A stretch of DNA of 48,283 nucleotides from Alcaligenaceae bacterium (GTDB taxonomy: Bacteria > Pseudomonadota > Gammaproteobacteria > Burkholderiales > Burkholderiaceae_B). The position numbers were made by a program, and so were the translations under genes. The stretch covers positions 1-48,283 of the forward strand of contig CANCMG010000024.1 of the NCBI GenBank assembly GCA_947378965.1. Reading direction: 5' to 3'. Within the stretch, counting starts at the first letter, position 1, and each line of letters begins with the position of its first letter. Below the pieces are notes generated by a model. That model made no database searches and had not been told where the DNA came from. It saw only the letters and a list, made by a program, of their open reading frames with translations. This document shows, piece by piece, positions 26,583-34,494 of the stretch.

Positions 26583-26617
26583 GCCTATAAAAAGTGAAAG
26601 CGAGCCTTGCGCCCGCT
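26583..26617 (-). terminator. Terminator-like hairpin in the purC leader
   Basis: On the minus strand AGCGGGC, loop GCAAG, then GCTCGCT (7-bp stem, one G-T wobble) followed by TTCACTTTTTAT. It lies only 22 bp before the purC GTG and downstream of brnA. It is either the brnTA terminator or an attenuator for purC. Confidence 0.5.
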
Positions 26618-26729
26618 TAAATCTTGAAGATAAAGCAATTTTAACAAGAAGTACGAGATTCTTACCCGCATCGAGTTCGACCGCAGATCTCGACGACAGG
26701 TTGCCTGACAATAGTCTTGGCAGGGAGAG

Positions 26730-27020
26730 CTAGCGTTGACCTTTTTGTAAGTCTTGCTCGGCTAAGGCAATCAGTTCGGCCGAAACGCCACGATTTTTAA
26801 GAGCTTGGACTAGACGCGCCGTTGAGGCATGAAAACTCTGCGCTTCGTCGCGCCGCAAGCCATCGCTTAAGTAGGATTTCAACAGGGTTTGATAGCCCGT
26901 AAAGCCTCGCTGCGGGGCAATGGCCTTTAAAGAATCGACAACATCGACAGGGATTCTTAAGGTGATTGAAGTCATCGGACGATTGAGTTGCAGACGAGCT
27001 TTTAGTTGATTATTGAGCAT
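26730..27020 (-). CDS. brnA: BrnA-like antitoxin
   Basis: 96-residue ribbon-helix-helix/CopG-type protein. MTSITLRIPVDVVDSLKAIA is the DNA-binding strand and first helix, followed by GFTGYQTLLKSYLSDGL, typical of BrnA antitoxins that bind BrnT and repress the operon. The ATG at 27020 overlaps the brnT stop by 11 bp and has AGAGG upstream. The partner gene upstream is BrnT. Confidence 0.85.
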   Translation of the reverse strand: MLNNQLKARLQLNRPMTSITLRIPVDVVDSLKAIAPQRGFTGYQTLLKSYLSDGLRRDEAQSFHASTARLVQALKNRGVSAELIALAEQDLQKGQR

Positions 27021-27321
27021 ATAGGACCTCTTCGTCAGGCTCTGCCCGTCGGGCAGAAATTATTCGAATGAACTCGTGATCGACTTCAATGTGCACGACA
27101 AACAGCAGGCAACCCGTTTGATCGAACCCAATTACAGCCTCACGCGCCTCGTCATGCCGTGACGCATCAAGCAAAATGAAAAATGGATCAGCAAAAACCG
27201 TTGCTGCATCGTCAAAACTCACACCATGCTTACGCTGGTTTGTCACTGCTTTGTTACGACTCCAGACAAAAGTCGAACCATTGATATCAGAGCGGTTCTC
27301 TAATTCTAGGATTATAGCCAT
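27010..27321 (-). CDS. brnT: BrnT-family ribonuclease toxin
   Basis: 103-residue RelE-fold RNase. FVWSRNKAVTNQRKHGVSF (residues 18-36) and LFVVHIEVDHEFIRIISARRA (73-93) match the BrnT consensus, including the C-terminal Arg-Ile-Ile-Ser-Ala-Arg strand that carries catalytic residues. The start assigned is ATG 27321. However, a perfect promoter (TTGACA, 16 bp, TATAAT) places the -10 box inside codons 2-4 of this frame, and no ribosome site precedes the ATG, so the real start may be downstream at a non-ATG codon. The pair sits between fba and purC. Confidence 0.85.
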   Translation of the reverse strand: MAIILELENRSDINGSTFVWSRNKAVTNQRKHGVSFDDAATVFADPFFILLDASRHDEAREAVIGFDQTGCLLFVVHIEVDHEFIRIISARRAEPDEEVLYAQ

Positions 27322-27338
27322 TGTATTTACTTTGTCAA
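27311..27338 (-). promoter_or_regulatory. Perfect-consensus promoter overlapping the brnT start
   Basis: Minus strand TTGACA (27333-27338), 16-bp spacer, TATAAT (27311-27316). Transcription would start near 27303-27305, past the assigned ATG at 27321. Confidence 0.55.
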
Positions 27339-27458
27339 TACTTAGATACAGACAAAGCTCCTTATGCCAAAAAGTTGGCAACAATGGACTTGGGCTAGGA
27401 TATTTGCAAGGCGACCTAGACAAAACGATCTAGCCCTGTCTGGCCGCAATAGCAAAGA

Positions 27459-27492
27459 GCCCCTCTAACCGAGTTGGTTAGAGGGGCTTTTT
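27459..27492. terminator. Strong terminator hairpin between fba and brnT
   Basis: Perfect 12-bp stem GCCCCTCTAACC / GGTTAGAGGGGC with a 5-base loop, followed on the plus strand by TTTTT and on the minus strand by TCTTTGC. The minus direction would end fba transcription. The rest of the 343-bp gap 27322-27664 holds the brnT promoter and the 23-bp repeat array, and no gene. Confidence 0.8.
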
Positions 27493-27544
27493 GTCTTGCA
27501 CAGCGAAGCCGCTGAAGGCGACCGACTTGTTGAACAACCGGCGA

Positions 27545-27682
27545 TAGTTTTACTGAGTCACTTGCATCAGTTTTACTGAGTAACTTGCATCAGTTTTACT
27601 GAATAACCCACAACAATTCTACTGAATAACGTACAACAGTTTTACTGAGTAACCTGCACCAGTTTTACTGCACAACCTGCGA
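27545..27682. repeat. Six 23-bp tandem units starting in the end of fba
   Basis: Units begin at 27545, 27568, 27591, 27614, 27637 and 27660, with consensus CAGTTTTACTGAGTAACTTGCAT on the plus strand (23 bases, given here because each unit is defined by it; substitutions are scattered). The unit at 27660-27682 contains the fba stop codon (27665-27667) and its last codons, so it looks like the parent copy. The array has no spacers. Confidence 0.92.
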
Positions 27683-28729
27683 TAACTTGCCTGCCGAGTA
27701 CTGGCCTGCGATGTCTTTCAAGGGGATTACTTTGATTTTGCTGGCGTTGCCTGCAGTACCAAACTGCTGATAACGCTGAATACAAATGGCCTTGGCCGCT
27801 TCACGGGCAGGCTTGAGGTATTCGCGTGGGTCAAACTTGCCGGGGTTTTCGGCAAAGAAGCGGCGAATCGCGCCCGTCATCGCTAAGCGAATATCGGTGT
27901 CGATGTTGATCTTGCGTACACCAAACTTAATCGCTGTTTGGATCTCTTCGACAGGTACGCCGTAAGTTTCTTTCATGTCGCCGCCAAACTGGCGAATCTC
28001 GGCCAGCAGGTCTTGCGGCACGCTTGAACTGCCGTGCATGACCAAATGGGTATTAGGTAAACGTTTGTTGATTTCTTTGATGCGCGAAATCGACAAGATA
28101 TCGCCGGTAGGCTTACGCGTAAATTTGTACGCGCCATGGCTTGTCCCAATCGCGATCGCCAAGGCATCTAACTGTGTTTTACGCACGAAGTCAGCCGCCT
28201 GCTCGGGATCGGTTAACAACTGATCCATCGTCAGTTTGCCATCAGCACCGTGGCCATCTTCTTTGTCGCCTTCCATGGTTTCGAGTGAACCGAGACAGCC
28301 AAGTTCGCCCTCAACCGTCACACCCAACTTATGTGCCATATCGACCACTTGCTTAGTGACAGCAACGTTGTAGTCGTAATCAGCAATCGACTTGCCGTCT
28401 TCTTTCAACGAACCATCCATCATCACGCTTGAAAAACCGAGATCGATTGCGCCCTGGCAAATCTTGGGCGATTGCCCATGGTCTTGGTGCATCACGACAG
28501 GGATATGTGGATAGGACTCAACGGCCGCCTGAATCAAATATTTAAGAAAGCCCTCGCCCGCATATTTGCGCGCACCTGCAGAGGCCTGCATGATCACTGG
28601 GCTGTCGGTTTGAGCGGCTGCCTCCATGATGGCCTGGACCTGTTCGAGGTTGTTCACGTTGAAAGCGGGGATGCCATAACCATGCTCAGCGGCATGATCC
28701 AAAAGCTGGCGCATAGAGACGAGTGCCAT
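27665..28729 (-). CDS. fba: Fructose-bisphosphate aldolase, class II
   Basis: 354-residue zinc aldolase of the CbbA-type class II group, acting in glycolysis and gluconeogenesis. [11 protein letters not shown] (HQDHG at 81-85) carries a Zn-ligand His and the catalytic Asp; [10 protein letters not shown] and HGSSSVP carry further metal and phosphate contacts; [11 protein letters not shown] is the C-terminal phosphate site. AAAGGA lies upstream of the ATG. The last codons lie inside a tandem-repeat unit. In related genomes it is followed by purC, here separated by brnTA. Confidence 0.96.
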   Translation of the reverse strand: MALVSMRQLLDHAAEHGYGIPAFNVNNLEQVQAIMEAAAQTDSPVIMQASAGARKYAGEGFLKYLIQAAVESYPHIPVVMHQDHGQSPKICQGAIDLGFSSVMMDGSLKEDGKSIADYDYNVAVTKQVVDMAHKLGVTVEGELGCLGSLETMEGDKEDGHGADGKLTMDQLLTDPEQAADFVRKTQLDALAIAIGTSHGAYKFTRKPTGDILSISRIKEINKRLPNTHLVMHGSSSVPQDLLAEIRQFGGDMKETYGVPVEEIQTAIKFGVRKINIDTDIRLAMTGAIRRFFAENPGKFDPREYLKPAREAAKAICIQRYQQFGTAGNASKIKVIPLKDIAGQYSAGKLSQVVQ

Positions 28730-28868
28730 GAGAAATCCTTTTTTAGAGCAAAATGACGGGATGGAGGATGAATTAATCCGTTATTTTACGGCAGCATGAC
28801 AGTATTTGCCCTGAAAACACCCCAAATTCGGGTTTCGCCCTATCCAGACAAAATATCGAGATGCTCTG

Positions 28869-30026
28869 ATGCCCGCTAACCACCCAAATCCTGCAATATC
28901 CTCAGTTATTTCTTGGGAAAAAGACGGTGAGATTCAGTCACTGCCTTGGCGCTCTGAAAACAACTGGACTCCCCCTAAACGCACTGTTTTAGCCGATGAC
29001 ACGATGACAGCCGATATTGCCTATCGACTGGCAAGCGAAGGCGTCGGCCTGATCTGGACCGGCGACTTTCAAAATGCCCGCCAATTACTGCAAGCGCTGG
29101 GTCGGCGCACTGCAAAGCGCCGGGTTAAGTATGCCGAGCAACCCTACCCCGAGCGCTTTCATCAGGTGCGCCTGGCGCGCGCCCAACGCGCCCGGACGCT
29201 GGGCATGCTGCTATTGAGCTTTGAACCCCACCACGCCCTGACACTGCGCCGCGCGCCCGAGGTGGCAACCGCCTGCCTGGCAGCGTATGGCGACAACGCC
29301 GAACCCTATGTGATGCCCATGACTGAGCTGTTGGGTGTTATCAGCGCCTATGAATGGCGCAAAAAAGGGGTCGAGGTGCCTGCGCTGCAAGACCGGATTC
29401 ACCCGCACTATGGTGTATTTGCGCCGATTCGCTCTGAGTATTTGGATTTAGTCAGTCAGGCATTTCGGGCGAGCCCTCTGTCGATCGTCACCGCGTTTGA
29501 CGTGGGCACTGGCACTGGCGTGCTTGCGGCCCTGTTGGTCAAGCAAGGCGTTAAACGCGTGGTGGGCACCGACACCAGCGCACGCGCGCTGTTGTGCGCG
29601 CAAGACAACGTCAATCGCCTAAACATGGGCAAGCAAATCACCTTGCAACAAGGTGATTTGTTTCCTGAGGGGCAGGCTGATTTGATTGTGTGTAATCCAC
29701 CTTGGTTGCCGGGGCGGCCCGCCTCGACGCTTGAACAAGCAGTTTACGATCAAGACCAACATATGTTGCTAGGATTTTTGTCGGGGCTCAGCAAACACTT
29801 GGCACCCAAGGGCCAAGGCTGGCTGATTTTGTCGGATCTGGCCGAGCACCTCGGTTTGCGTAGTCGCGCAGCGCTGCTCGCTGCGATCGAGCGAGCAGGC
29901 TTGGTCGTGCTCGAACGACTTGATACGCGGCCAATACACCCTAAAGCCAAAGAGGAGGCTGACCCGTTAGCTGATGCACGGCGCGCGGAGATCACTTCGC
30001 TTTGGAGGCTGGCTGTCAGCTCATGA
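28869..30026 (+). CDS. Class I SAM-dependent methyltransferase, HemK/PrmC-like
   Basis: 385-residue protein with a C-terminal methyltransferase domain. SAM motif I is DVGTGTGVLA (211-220), and the catalytic NPPW (276-279) is the signature of N-methyltransferases acting on planar amide or adenine nitrogens. The first 180 residues are helical and Arg-rich and are not recognised; they could bind RNA or protein. Not PrmC by length and N-terminal sequence. Divergent from fba. The target is unknown. Confidence 0.8.
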   Translation: MPANHPNPAISSVISWEKDGEIQSLPWRSENNWTPPKRTVLADDTMTADIAYRLASEGVGLIWTGDFQNARQLLQALGRRTAKRRVKYAEQPYPERFHQVRLARAQRARTLGMLLLSFEPHHALTLRRAPEVATACLAAYGDNAEPYVMPMTELLGVISAYEWRKKGVEVPALQDRIHPHYGVFAPIRSEYLDLVSQAFRASPLSIVTAFDVGTGTGVLAALLVKQGVKRVVGTDTSARALLCAQDNVNRLNMGKQITLQQGDLFPEGQADLIVCNPPWLPGRPASTLEQAVYDQDQHMLLGFLSGLSKHLAPKGQGWLILSDLAEHLGLRSRAALLAAIERAGLVVLERLDTRPIHPKAKEEADPLADARRAEITSLWRLAVSS

Positions 30027-30033
30027 CGTCAGG

Positions 30034-30061
30034 TTGAGCCTGATGCATTGAACCTGATGCT
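30034..30061. repeat. 14-bp tandem duplication between the convergent methyltransferase and mog
   Basis: Units TTGAGCCTGATGCA and TTGAACCTGATGCT differ at two positions. The segment can also form small hairpins (TCAGG/CCTGA) and may help terminate transcription from both sides. Confidence 0.55.
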
Positions 30062-30114
30062 GACAAAGCTTGCTCAAGGTCGACTTCGTCAATACGCGAC
30101 GATGTCGACGCACA

Positions 30115-30735
30115 CTAAGCCGCTGGAGGTCGGCGAGCCGATTTGGGGCGAAAGCCTTTGACCACGGCATCATGCGTTTCAATATAGGGGCCGCCGATCA
30201 GGTCAATGCAGTACGGCACGGCGGCAAAAATACCCGACACCACGACACTGCCGTCTTCACGCTTGAGGCCTTCTAGGGTCTCGCTAATCGCCTTGGGCTG
30301 CCCAGGCAAATTGATAATGAGGGCCGCGTGGTCTTCGATCTCACGCAACACAGCCACCTGGCGCGATAAGATCGCAGTGGGCACAAACTGCAAGCTAATT
30401 TGCCGCATTTGTTCGCCAAACCCGGGCATTTCGCGCGTAGCCACCGCTTGCGTCGCTTCGGGCGTCACATCGCGGCGGGCTGGGCCCGTGCCGCCGGTTG
30501 TCAGTACGAGGTGACAACGCTCGATATCCACTAATTCGATTAATACTGCCGAAATCTCTTTGGCCTCGTCTTGAATCAGGCGAGTCACCGTTTGCACGGG
30601 AGTTGACACCGCACGCTCAAGCCAAGCCTGCAGCGCTGGGATGCCTTGGTCTTCGTAAACACCTTTCGAGGCTCGGTCTGACACCGAAACGATGCCAACC
30701 CGCAGGGTTTCTGAGGTAGCGGTGGGTTGCGTCAT
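30115..30735 (-). CDS. mog: Molybdopterin adenylyltransferase
   Basis: 206-residue MoCF-domain enzyme that adenylylates molybdopterin before molybdate insertion. TTGGTGPARRDVTPEAT (79-95) is the MogA/MoaB signature. The C-terminal GQPKAISETL and FAAVPYCIDLIGGPYIET match Mog rather than MoaB. No other molybdenum-cofactor gene is in the window. Confidence 0.92.
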   Translation of the reverse strand: MTQPTATSETLRVGIVSVSDRASKGVYEDQGIPALQAWLERAVSTPVQTVTRLIQDEAKEISAVLIELVDIERCHLVLTTGGTGPARRDVTPEATQAVATREMPGFGEQMRQISLQFVPTAILSRQVAVLREIEDHAALIINLPGQPKAISETLEGLKREDGSVVVSGIFAAVPYCIDLIGGPYIETHDAVVKGFRPKSARRPPAA

Positions 30736-30944
30736 AAAAGTTACCTAAACAAGAGCGAGCCAATAAGCCCGTAATTTAACCGAATACGCGGAAATCCTCG
30801 ACGCTCGGGGGTGGAAATGGCTCGCAAGAGAAACACAAGCGTGCCGCATTCTTAAAACGGATGACCGCGCGCCGACCACGCGCACAGCATCAGCCAAGCG
30901 CATGACCACTCAGAAGGCGAGCTACAAAGGCACGAGCCTTCTAG

Positions 30945-30990
30945 TTAGAACGAACTTGAGCCACATATTAGAACGAACTTGAGCCACATA
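30945..30990 (+). repeat. Perfect 23-bp tandem repeat upstream of the phosphate transporter
   Basis: Two identical, directly adjacent units (30945-30967 and 30968-30990) beginning TTAGAACGAACTTGAGCC and ending ACATA. They lie about 50 bp before the pit start. The surrounding 304-bp gap (30736-31039) holds no gene; a 14-bp near-palindrome follows at 30998. Confidence 0.95.
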
Positions 30991-30997
30991 TCTTTTT

Positions 30998-31011
30998 TAT
31001 TACAAGTAATA
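30998..31011. promoter_or_regulatory. Palindrome upstream of pit
   Basis: TATTAC-AA-GTAATA, six-bp arms, 28 bp before the pit ATG. Candidate operator. It is not a Pho box (no CTGTCAT-like repeats). Confidence 0.35.
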
Positions 31012-31039
31012 TACGGGCACTTTCACGAACGGCGGCCCC

Positions 31040-32515
31040 ATGTTTGATATCTTTACTGGACTCACTCCATGGGTCGCGATCAGTCTGATTCTCGCGCTGA
31101 CCTTTGTCTTAGCCTTCGAGTTCATCAACGGCTTTCACGACACGGCCAACGCAGTCGCCACCGTGATCTACACCAAAGCAATGCCTGCCAATTTAGCCGT
31201 CATCGCCTCGGGTATCTTTAACTTCTTGGGTGTCTTACTCGGCGGTGTGGGCGTGGCCTATGCCATCGTCCATTTGCTGCCAGTCGAACTGCTGATCGAT
31301 GTCGACACCGGCCGCGGTTTGGTGATGGTGTTTTCGATGCTTACGGCCGCCATCGCCTGGAACTTCGGCACCTGGTTTTTAGGCATTCCAGCGTCAAGTT
31401 CGCACACCTTGATTGGTTCGATACTAGGCGTCGGGTTAGCCAATGCCTGGGTCACAAACGCCCCCTTGAGCGAGGGCGTGAACTGGCGCAAAGCGATCGA
31501 GATTGGCATGTCACTGGTCGTCTCGCCGCTGGTCGGGTTTCTCATTGCAGGTTTATTTTTAATTTTGCTGAAATACTGGTGGCCACTTTCAAACATGCAT
31601 GTCACCCCAGGCCAGCGCAAAGAATTGATCGACAAAAAACGGCCTCCCTTCTGGAACCGTGTGGTACTCATCATGTCAGCCATGGGGATGAGCTTTGTCC
31701 ATGGTTCAAATGACGGGCAAAAGGGCATTGGCCTAATCATGCTGGTGCTGATTGGCATCGTCCCGGCTAAGTTTGTTCTGGACGTGACTGCAACACCCTA
31801 CGAAATTAAGCGCTCGTACGACGCTGCTCAGCACCTGAGCGATTTTTACGAGCGCAATACGCATACGTTGGGCGAGTTTTTAGCCCTCGACAAAGCCGAC
31901 CGCCTGCACGACTTACCCAAAGTCTACCGCTGCGATCCAGCAACCACCATGGCCACCATCTCGGCCTTACGTACCACGCTAACTGGCGTGCGTGACTACG
32001 AAACCCTCAGCCCTGAAAAACGCATTCAAGTCAGGCGCTATTTACTATGCTTAGACGACACTGCTCGCAAAGTCACTGCCCTGCCAGGCTTACCTAAGCG
32101 CGAAAAATCTGATTTACAAAAACTGCGTAAAGATCTGGTTTCTACAACCGAGTACTCGCCCTTTTGGGTGATCTTGCTCGTGGCGCTCGCCTTAGGGATC
32201 GGCACCATGATTGGCTGGCGCAGAGTCGTCAAAACAGTCGGTGAAAAAATCGGCAAGCAAGGGATGACCTATGCTCAAGGTATGAGCGCGCAAGTCACCG
32301 CAGTCATCGCCATTGGTTTTGCTAACCTTTACAGTTTGCCTGTATCCACCACACACGTCTTGTCTTCAGGGGTCGCGGGCACGATGGTCGCCAACAAAAG
32401 CGGGCTACATCAAAGTACTGTACGCACAATTCTGACTGCGTGGGTCTTAACCTTGCCGGCTGCAATGCTGCTGTCGGCCGGATTATTTTGGAGCGCCTCG
32501 AAGCTCTTTCTTTGA
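31040..32515 (+). CDS. pitA: Pit-family inorganic phosphate transporter
   Basis: 491-residue PiT symporter in the inner membrane. The two inverted PiT signatures are clear: GFHDTANAVATVIYT near the N terminus, with its counterpart in FANLYSLPVSTTHVLSSGVAG near the C terminus, plus GSNDGQKGIGL in the middle. About ten membrane segments flank a hydrophilic loop (about residues 255-365). Low-affinity, metal-phosphate uptake is typical. It stands alone, with a duplicated 23-bp element and a palindrome in its leader. Confidence 0.94.
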   Translation: MFDIFTGLTPWVAISLILALTFVLAFEFINGFHDTANAVATVIYTKAMPANLAVIASGIFNFLGVLLGGVGVAYAIVHLLPVELLIDVDTGRGLVMVFSMLTAAIAWNFGTWFLGIPASSSHTLIGSILGVGLANAWVTNAPLSEGVNWRKAIEIGMSLVVSPLVGFLIAGLFLILLKYWWPLSNMHVTPGQRKELIDKKRPPFWNRVVLIMSAMGMSFVHGSNDGQKGIGLIMLVLIGIVPAKFVLDVTATPYEIKRSYDAAQHLSDFYERNTHTLGEFLALDKADRLHDLPKVYRCDPATTMATISALRTTLTGVRDYETLSPEKRIQVRRYLLCLDDTARKVTALPGLPKREKSDLQKLRKDLVSTTEYSPFWVILLVALALGIGTMIGWRRVVKTVGEKIGKQGMTYAQGMSAQVTAVIAIGFANLYSLPVSTTHVLSSGVAGTMVANKSGLHQSTVRTILTAWVLTLPAAMLLSAGLFWSASKLFL

Positions 32516-32527
32516 GCCGCGACCCGC

Positions 32528-33301
32528 TCAGCGGCTTTGACTCCAGGCCTCGTATAACTTTCTAAATAGGGTATCCAACAAAAAGCCCAGCAGACCGATT
32601 AACACCACGGTTGCCATTAGCTCGTGATAAGCCAAGCGATCGCGCGTATCCAAAATAAAATAACCCAACCCTGCCGACACGCCCAACATTTCGCAAGGCA
32701 CCAGTACAATCCAGACAATACCGATTGCCAAGCGCGTACCAGTCAACACGTGCCCCAAGATACCTGGGATGATCACGCCTTTTAAGGTTTCCCAACCTGT
32801 CGCTGACAAACTTTGAGAGAGCTGCAACCAGCGCCGATCAAGCTGACGTACACCGGCAAGCGTATTGAGCATAATGGGCCACATCGCAGCAAAGGCTAAT
32901 AAAAAATAAACCGGTCGATCACCGACACCAAACGCCATCACCGCGATTGGCATCCACGATAAAGGCGAAACCATTCGTAAAAACTGAAAGGCGGGCGAGA
33001 GCGTGGCGTTTGCACCCGCAGAGGCGCCTAGCAGTAAACCTAGAGGCACACCAACCAACAAGGCAAGCCCTAGCCCAATCGCCACACGTTGCAAACTCAC
33101 AGCGATATGAATCCAGATCTCTGCACCCTGCAACAGGCTCGCGAGGGTCAGCAATGAAGGCCCCGGCGCAAAGCGTTGACCCATTGAGCCGGCCGCTGAA
33201 AACGGCACCGTCAGCAACCACCACAGCCCGACTAATAGAACAATACCCGTAAGGCCCTGCAGCACACGCCAAGCGGTGTGCGTTTTTTGCTGAGCGACCA
33301 T
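32528..33301 (-). CDS. ABC transporter permease, nitrate/sulfonate/taurine type
   Basis: 257-residue inner-membrane protein of the SsuC/TauC/NrtB family with about six membrane segments. The cytoplasmic EAA-like loop reads SATGWETLKGVIIPGILGHVLTG. The ATG overlaps the stop of the binding-protein gene by one base (TAATG), so the two are translated together. Substrate not determinable. Confidence 0.9.
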   Translation of the reverse strand: MVAQQKTHTAWRVLQGLTGIVLLVGLWWLLTVPFSAAGSMGQRFAPGPSLLTLASLLQGAEIWIHIAVSLQRVAIGLGLALLVGVPLGLLLGASAGANATLSPAFQFLRMVSPLSWMPIAVMAFGVGDRPVYFLLAFAAMWPIMLNTLAGVRQLDRRWLQLSQSLSATGWETLKGVIIPGILGHVLTGTRLAIGIVWIVLVPCEMLGVSAGLGYFILDTRDRLAYHELMATVVLIGLLGFLLDTLFRKLYEAWSQSR

Positions 33302-34494
33302 TAGACCTCGATCACTTCTTGACGCACGTAACCGGGGGCTTGACCAAACTTTGCCATGCCGCCCACTGCTTCAATCGCGCGCCTGACAAAACGATCATCG
33401 ACCAACTGCGCGGCAGCGGTCTTACCATCTAGTGTGGCTAAGAAGCTACGATCCGCTTCAATCACGGTATTTTGTAAGCGTGCAACGAGCTCTTCGGTAT
33501 AACTGGGATAAGGATAAGGTTGAAAATCGATGCGCTTGTCTTGCCAATCTGCATGACGAATCGCTTTAGACGACAGATACGATTCGCGATCACTTGCGGC
33601 GGGCGCCAGCACTTTACTCAATACCGGTAAGGCATGAGGCGTGTAGCGATTTGCGCCTTCTTTGGACAGCAGTTGGGCCGTCTCGGCCCGATTGTCGCGA
33701 ATCCATAATTGAGCACGCACAATCGCATCGACCACCTTCTGTGACCACTCTGGGCGCTGCTCAAGATCGCGCTCGTGCATAAACACTGTGCAGCATGCAT
33801 GATTGCGCCAGACATCACCGGTAAAGCGCAGCACCTTGCCAATCCCCATCGTTTCAGCCAACGCATTGAAGGGCTCGGCCACAATGTAGCCAGCGATATT
33901 ACGCGACGCTAACGCCGGTGGCATATCTGAGGGCGCCATCACGACTAAGTTCACTTCGTTGGCGGCGGGCTGCCCCCCTTGTTTACGCGATACGGGCTCT
34001 AAGCCTGCGTCGCGTAGCATGGCCTGCAGCACTACGTTATGAATCGAATACCAAAAAGGGATCGCTACCGTTTTGCCACCTAGCGCTTTGAGCTCGTTAA
34101 TTTCGGGCAGCACGGTCAGGCCTGAACCACCGACGTGGTTCCAGGCGACGACTTTAGCCGGCACCTTGCTGCCAAAGCGCGCCCATACCGTCATGGGCGA
34201 TAAAAGATGCACGACATTGACTTGGCCAGCAATAAACGCTTCGATCAGTTGCGCCCAACTGCGCAACATCGTGGGTTTTTCAACGTCGACGCCAGCGTCT
34301 TTAAAGAAACCGTTGTGATGCGCCACCAGCAGAGGCGCAGCATCGGTAATGGGCAGATAACCAATACGCACTGGGCCATTGGCAGCAGGTTGAGCCTGCG
34401 CATTAAAGGCAGACAACAAAGGCGCCGCGCCCGCAGCCGTAAATAAACTTGCTAATTTGAGCATCTCGCGACGCGAGACATGTTCAAGACACAT
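33301..34494 (-). CDS. ABC transporter substrate-binding protein, NrtA/CmpA-like, Tat-exported
   Basis: 397-residue periplasmic receptor. The N terminus carries a twin-arginine signal (SRREMLK, then a hydrophobic stretch ending AFNAQA). The mature start RIGYLPITDAAPLLVAHHNGFFKDAGVDV and the HLLSPMTVWARFG region resemble NrtA/CmpA-type receptors (nitrate, bicarbonate and related anions) more than TauA/SsuA. Its start overlaps the ATPase gene by 11 bp. Confidence 0.88.
   Translation of the reverse strand: MCLEHVSRREMLKLASLFTAAGAAPLLSAFNAQAQPAANGPVRIGYLPITDAAPLLVAHHNGFFKDAGVDVEKPTMLRSWAQLIEAFIAGQVNVVHLLSPMTVWARFGSKVPAKVVAWNHVGGSGLTVLPEINELKALGGKTVAIPFWYSIHNVVLQAMLRDAGLEPVSRKQGGQPAANEVNLVVMAPSDMPPALASRNIAGYIVAEPFNALAETMGIGKVLRFTGDVWRNHACCTVFMHERDLEQRPEWSQKVVDAIVRAQLWIRDNRAETAQLLSKEGANRYTPHALPVLSKVLAPAASDRESYLSSKAIRHADWQDKRIDFQPYPYPSYTEELVARLQNTVIEADRSFLATLDGKTAAAQLVDDRFVRRAIEAVGGMAKFGQAPGYVRQEVIEV

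Noticed and set aside
27545-27682. CRISPR array
   Set aside because: The 23-bp units are contiguous with no spacers, and no cas genes are in the window.
30736-31039. tRNA or small RNA gene in the largest empty gap before pit
   Set aside because: No cloverleaf, no CCA-ended acceptor pairing and no known RNA motif found on reading both strands; only the repeat and palindrome are supported.
31258-31758. 166-codon minus-strand ORF inside pitA
   Set aside because: Antisense to conserved transporter segments; no recognisable protein features.
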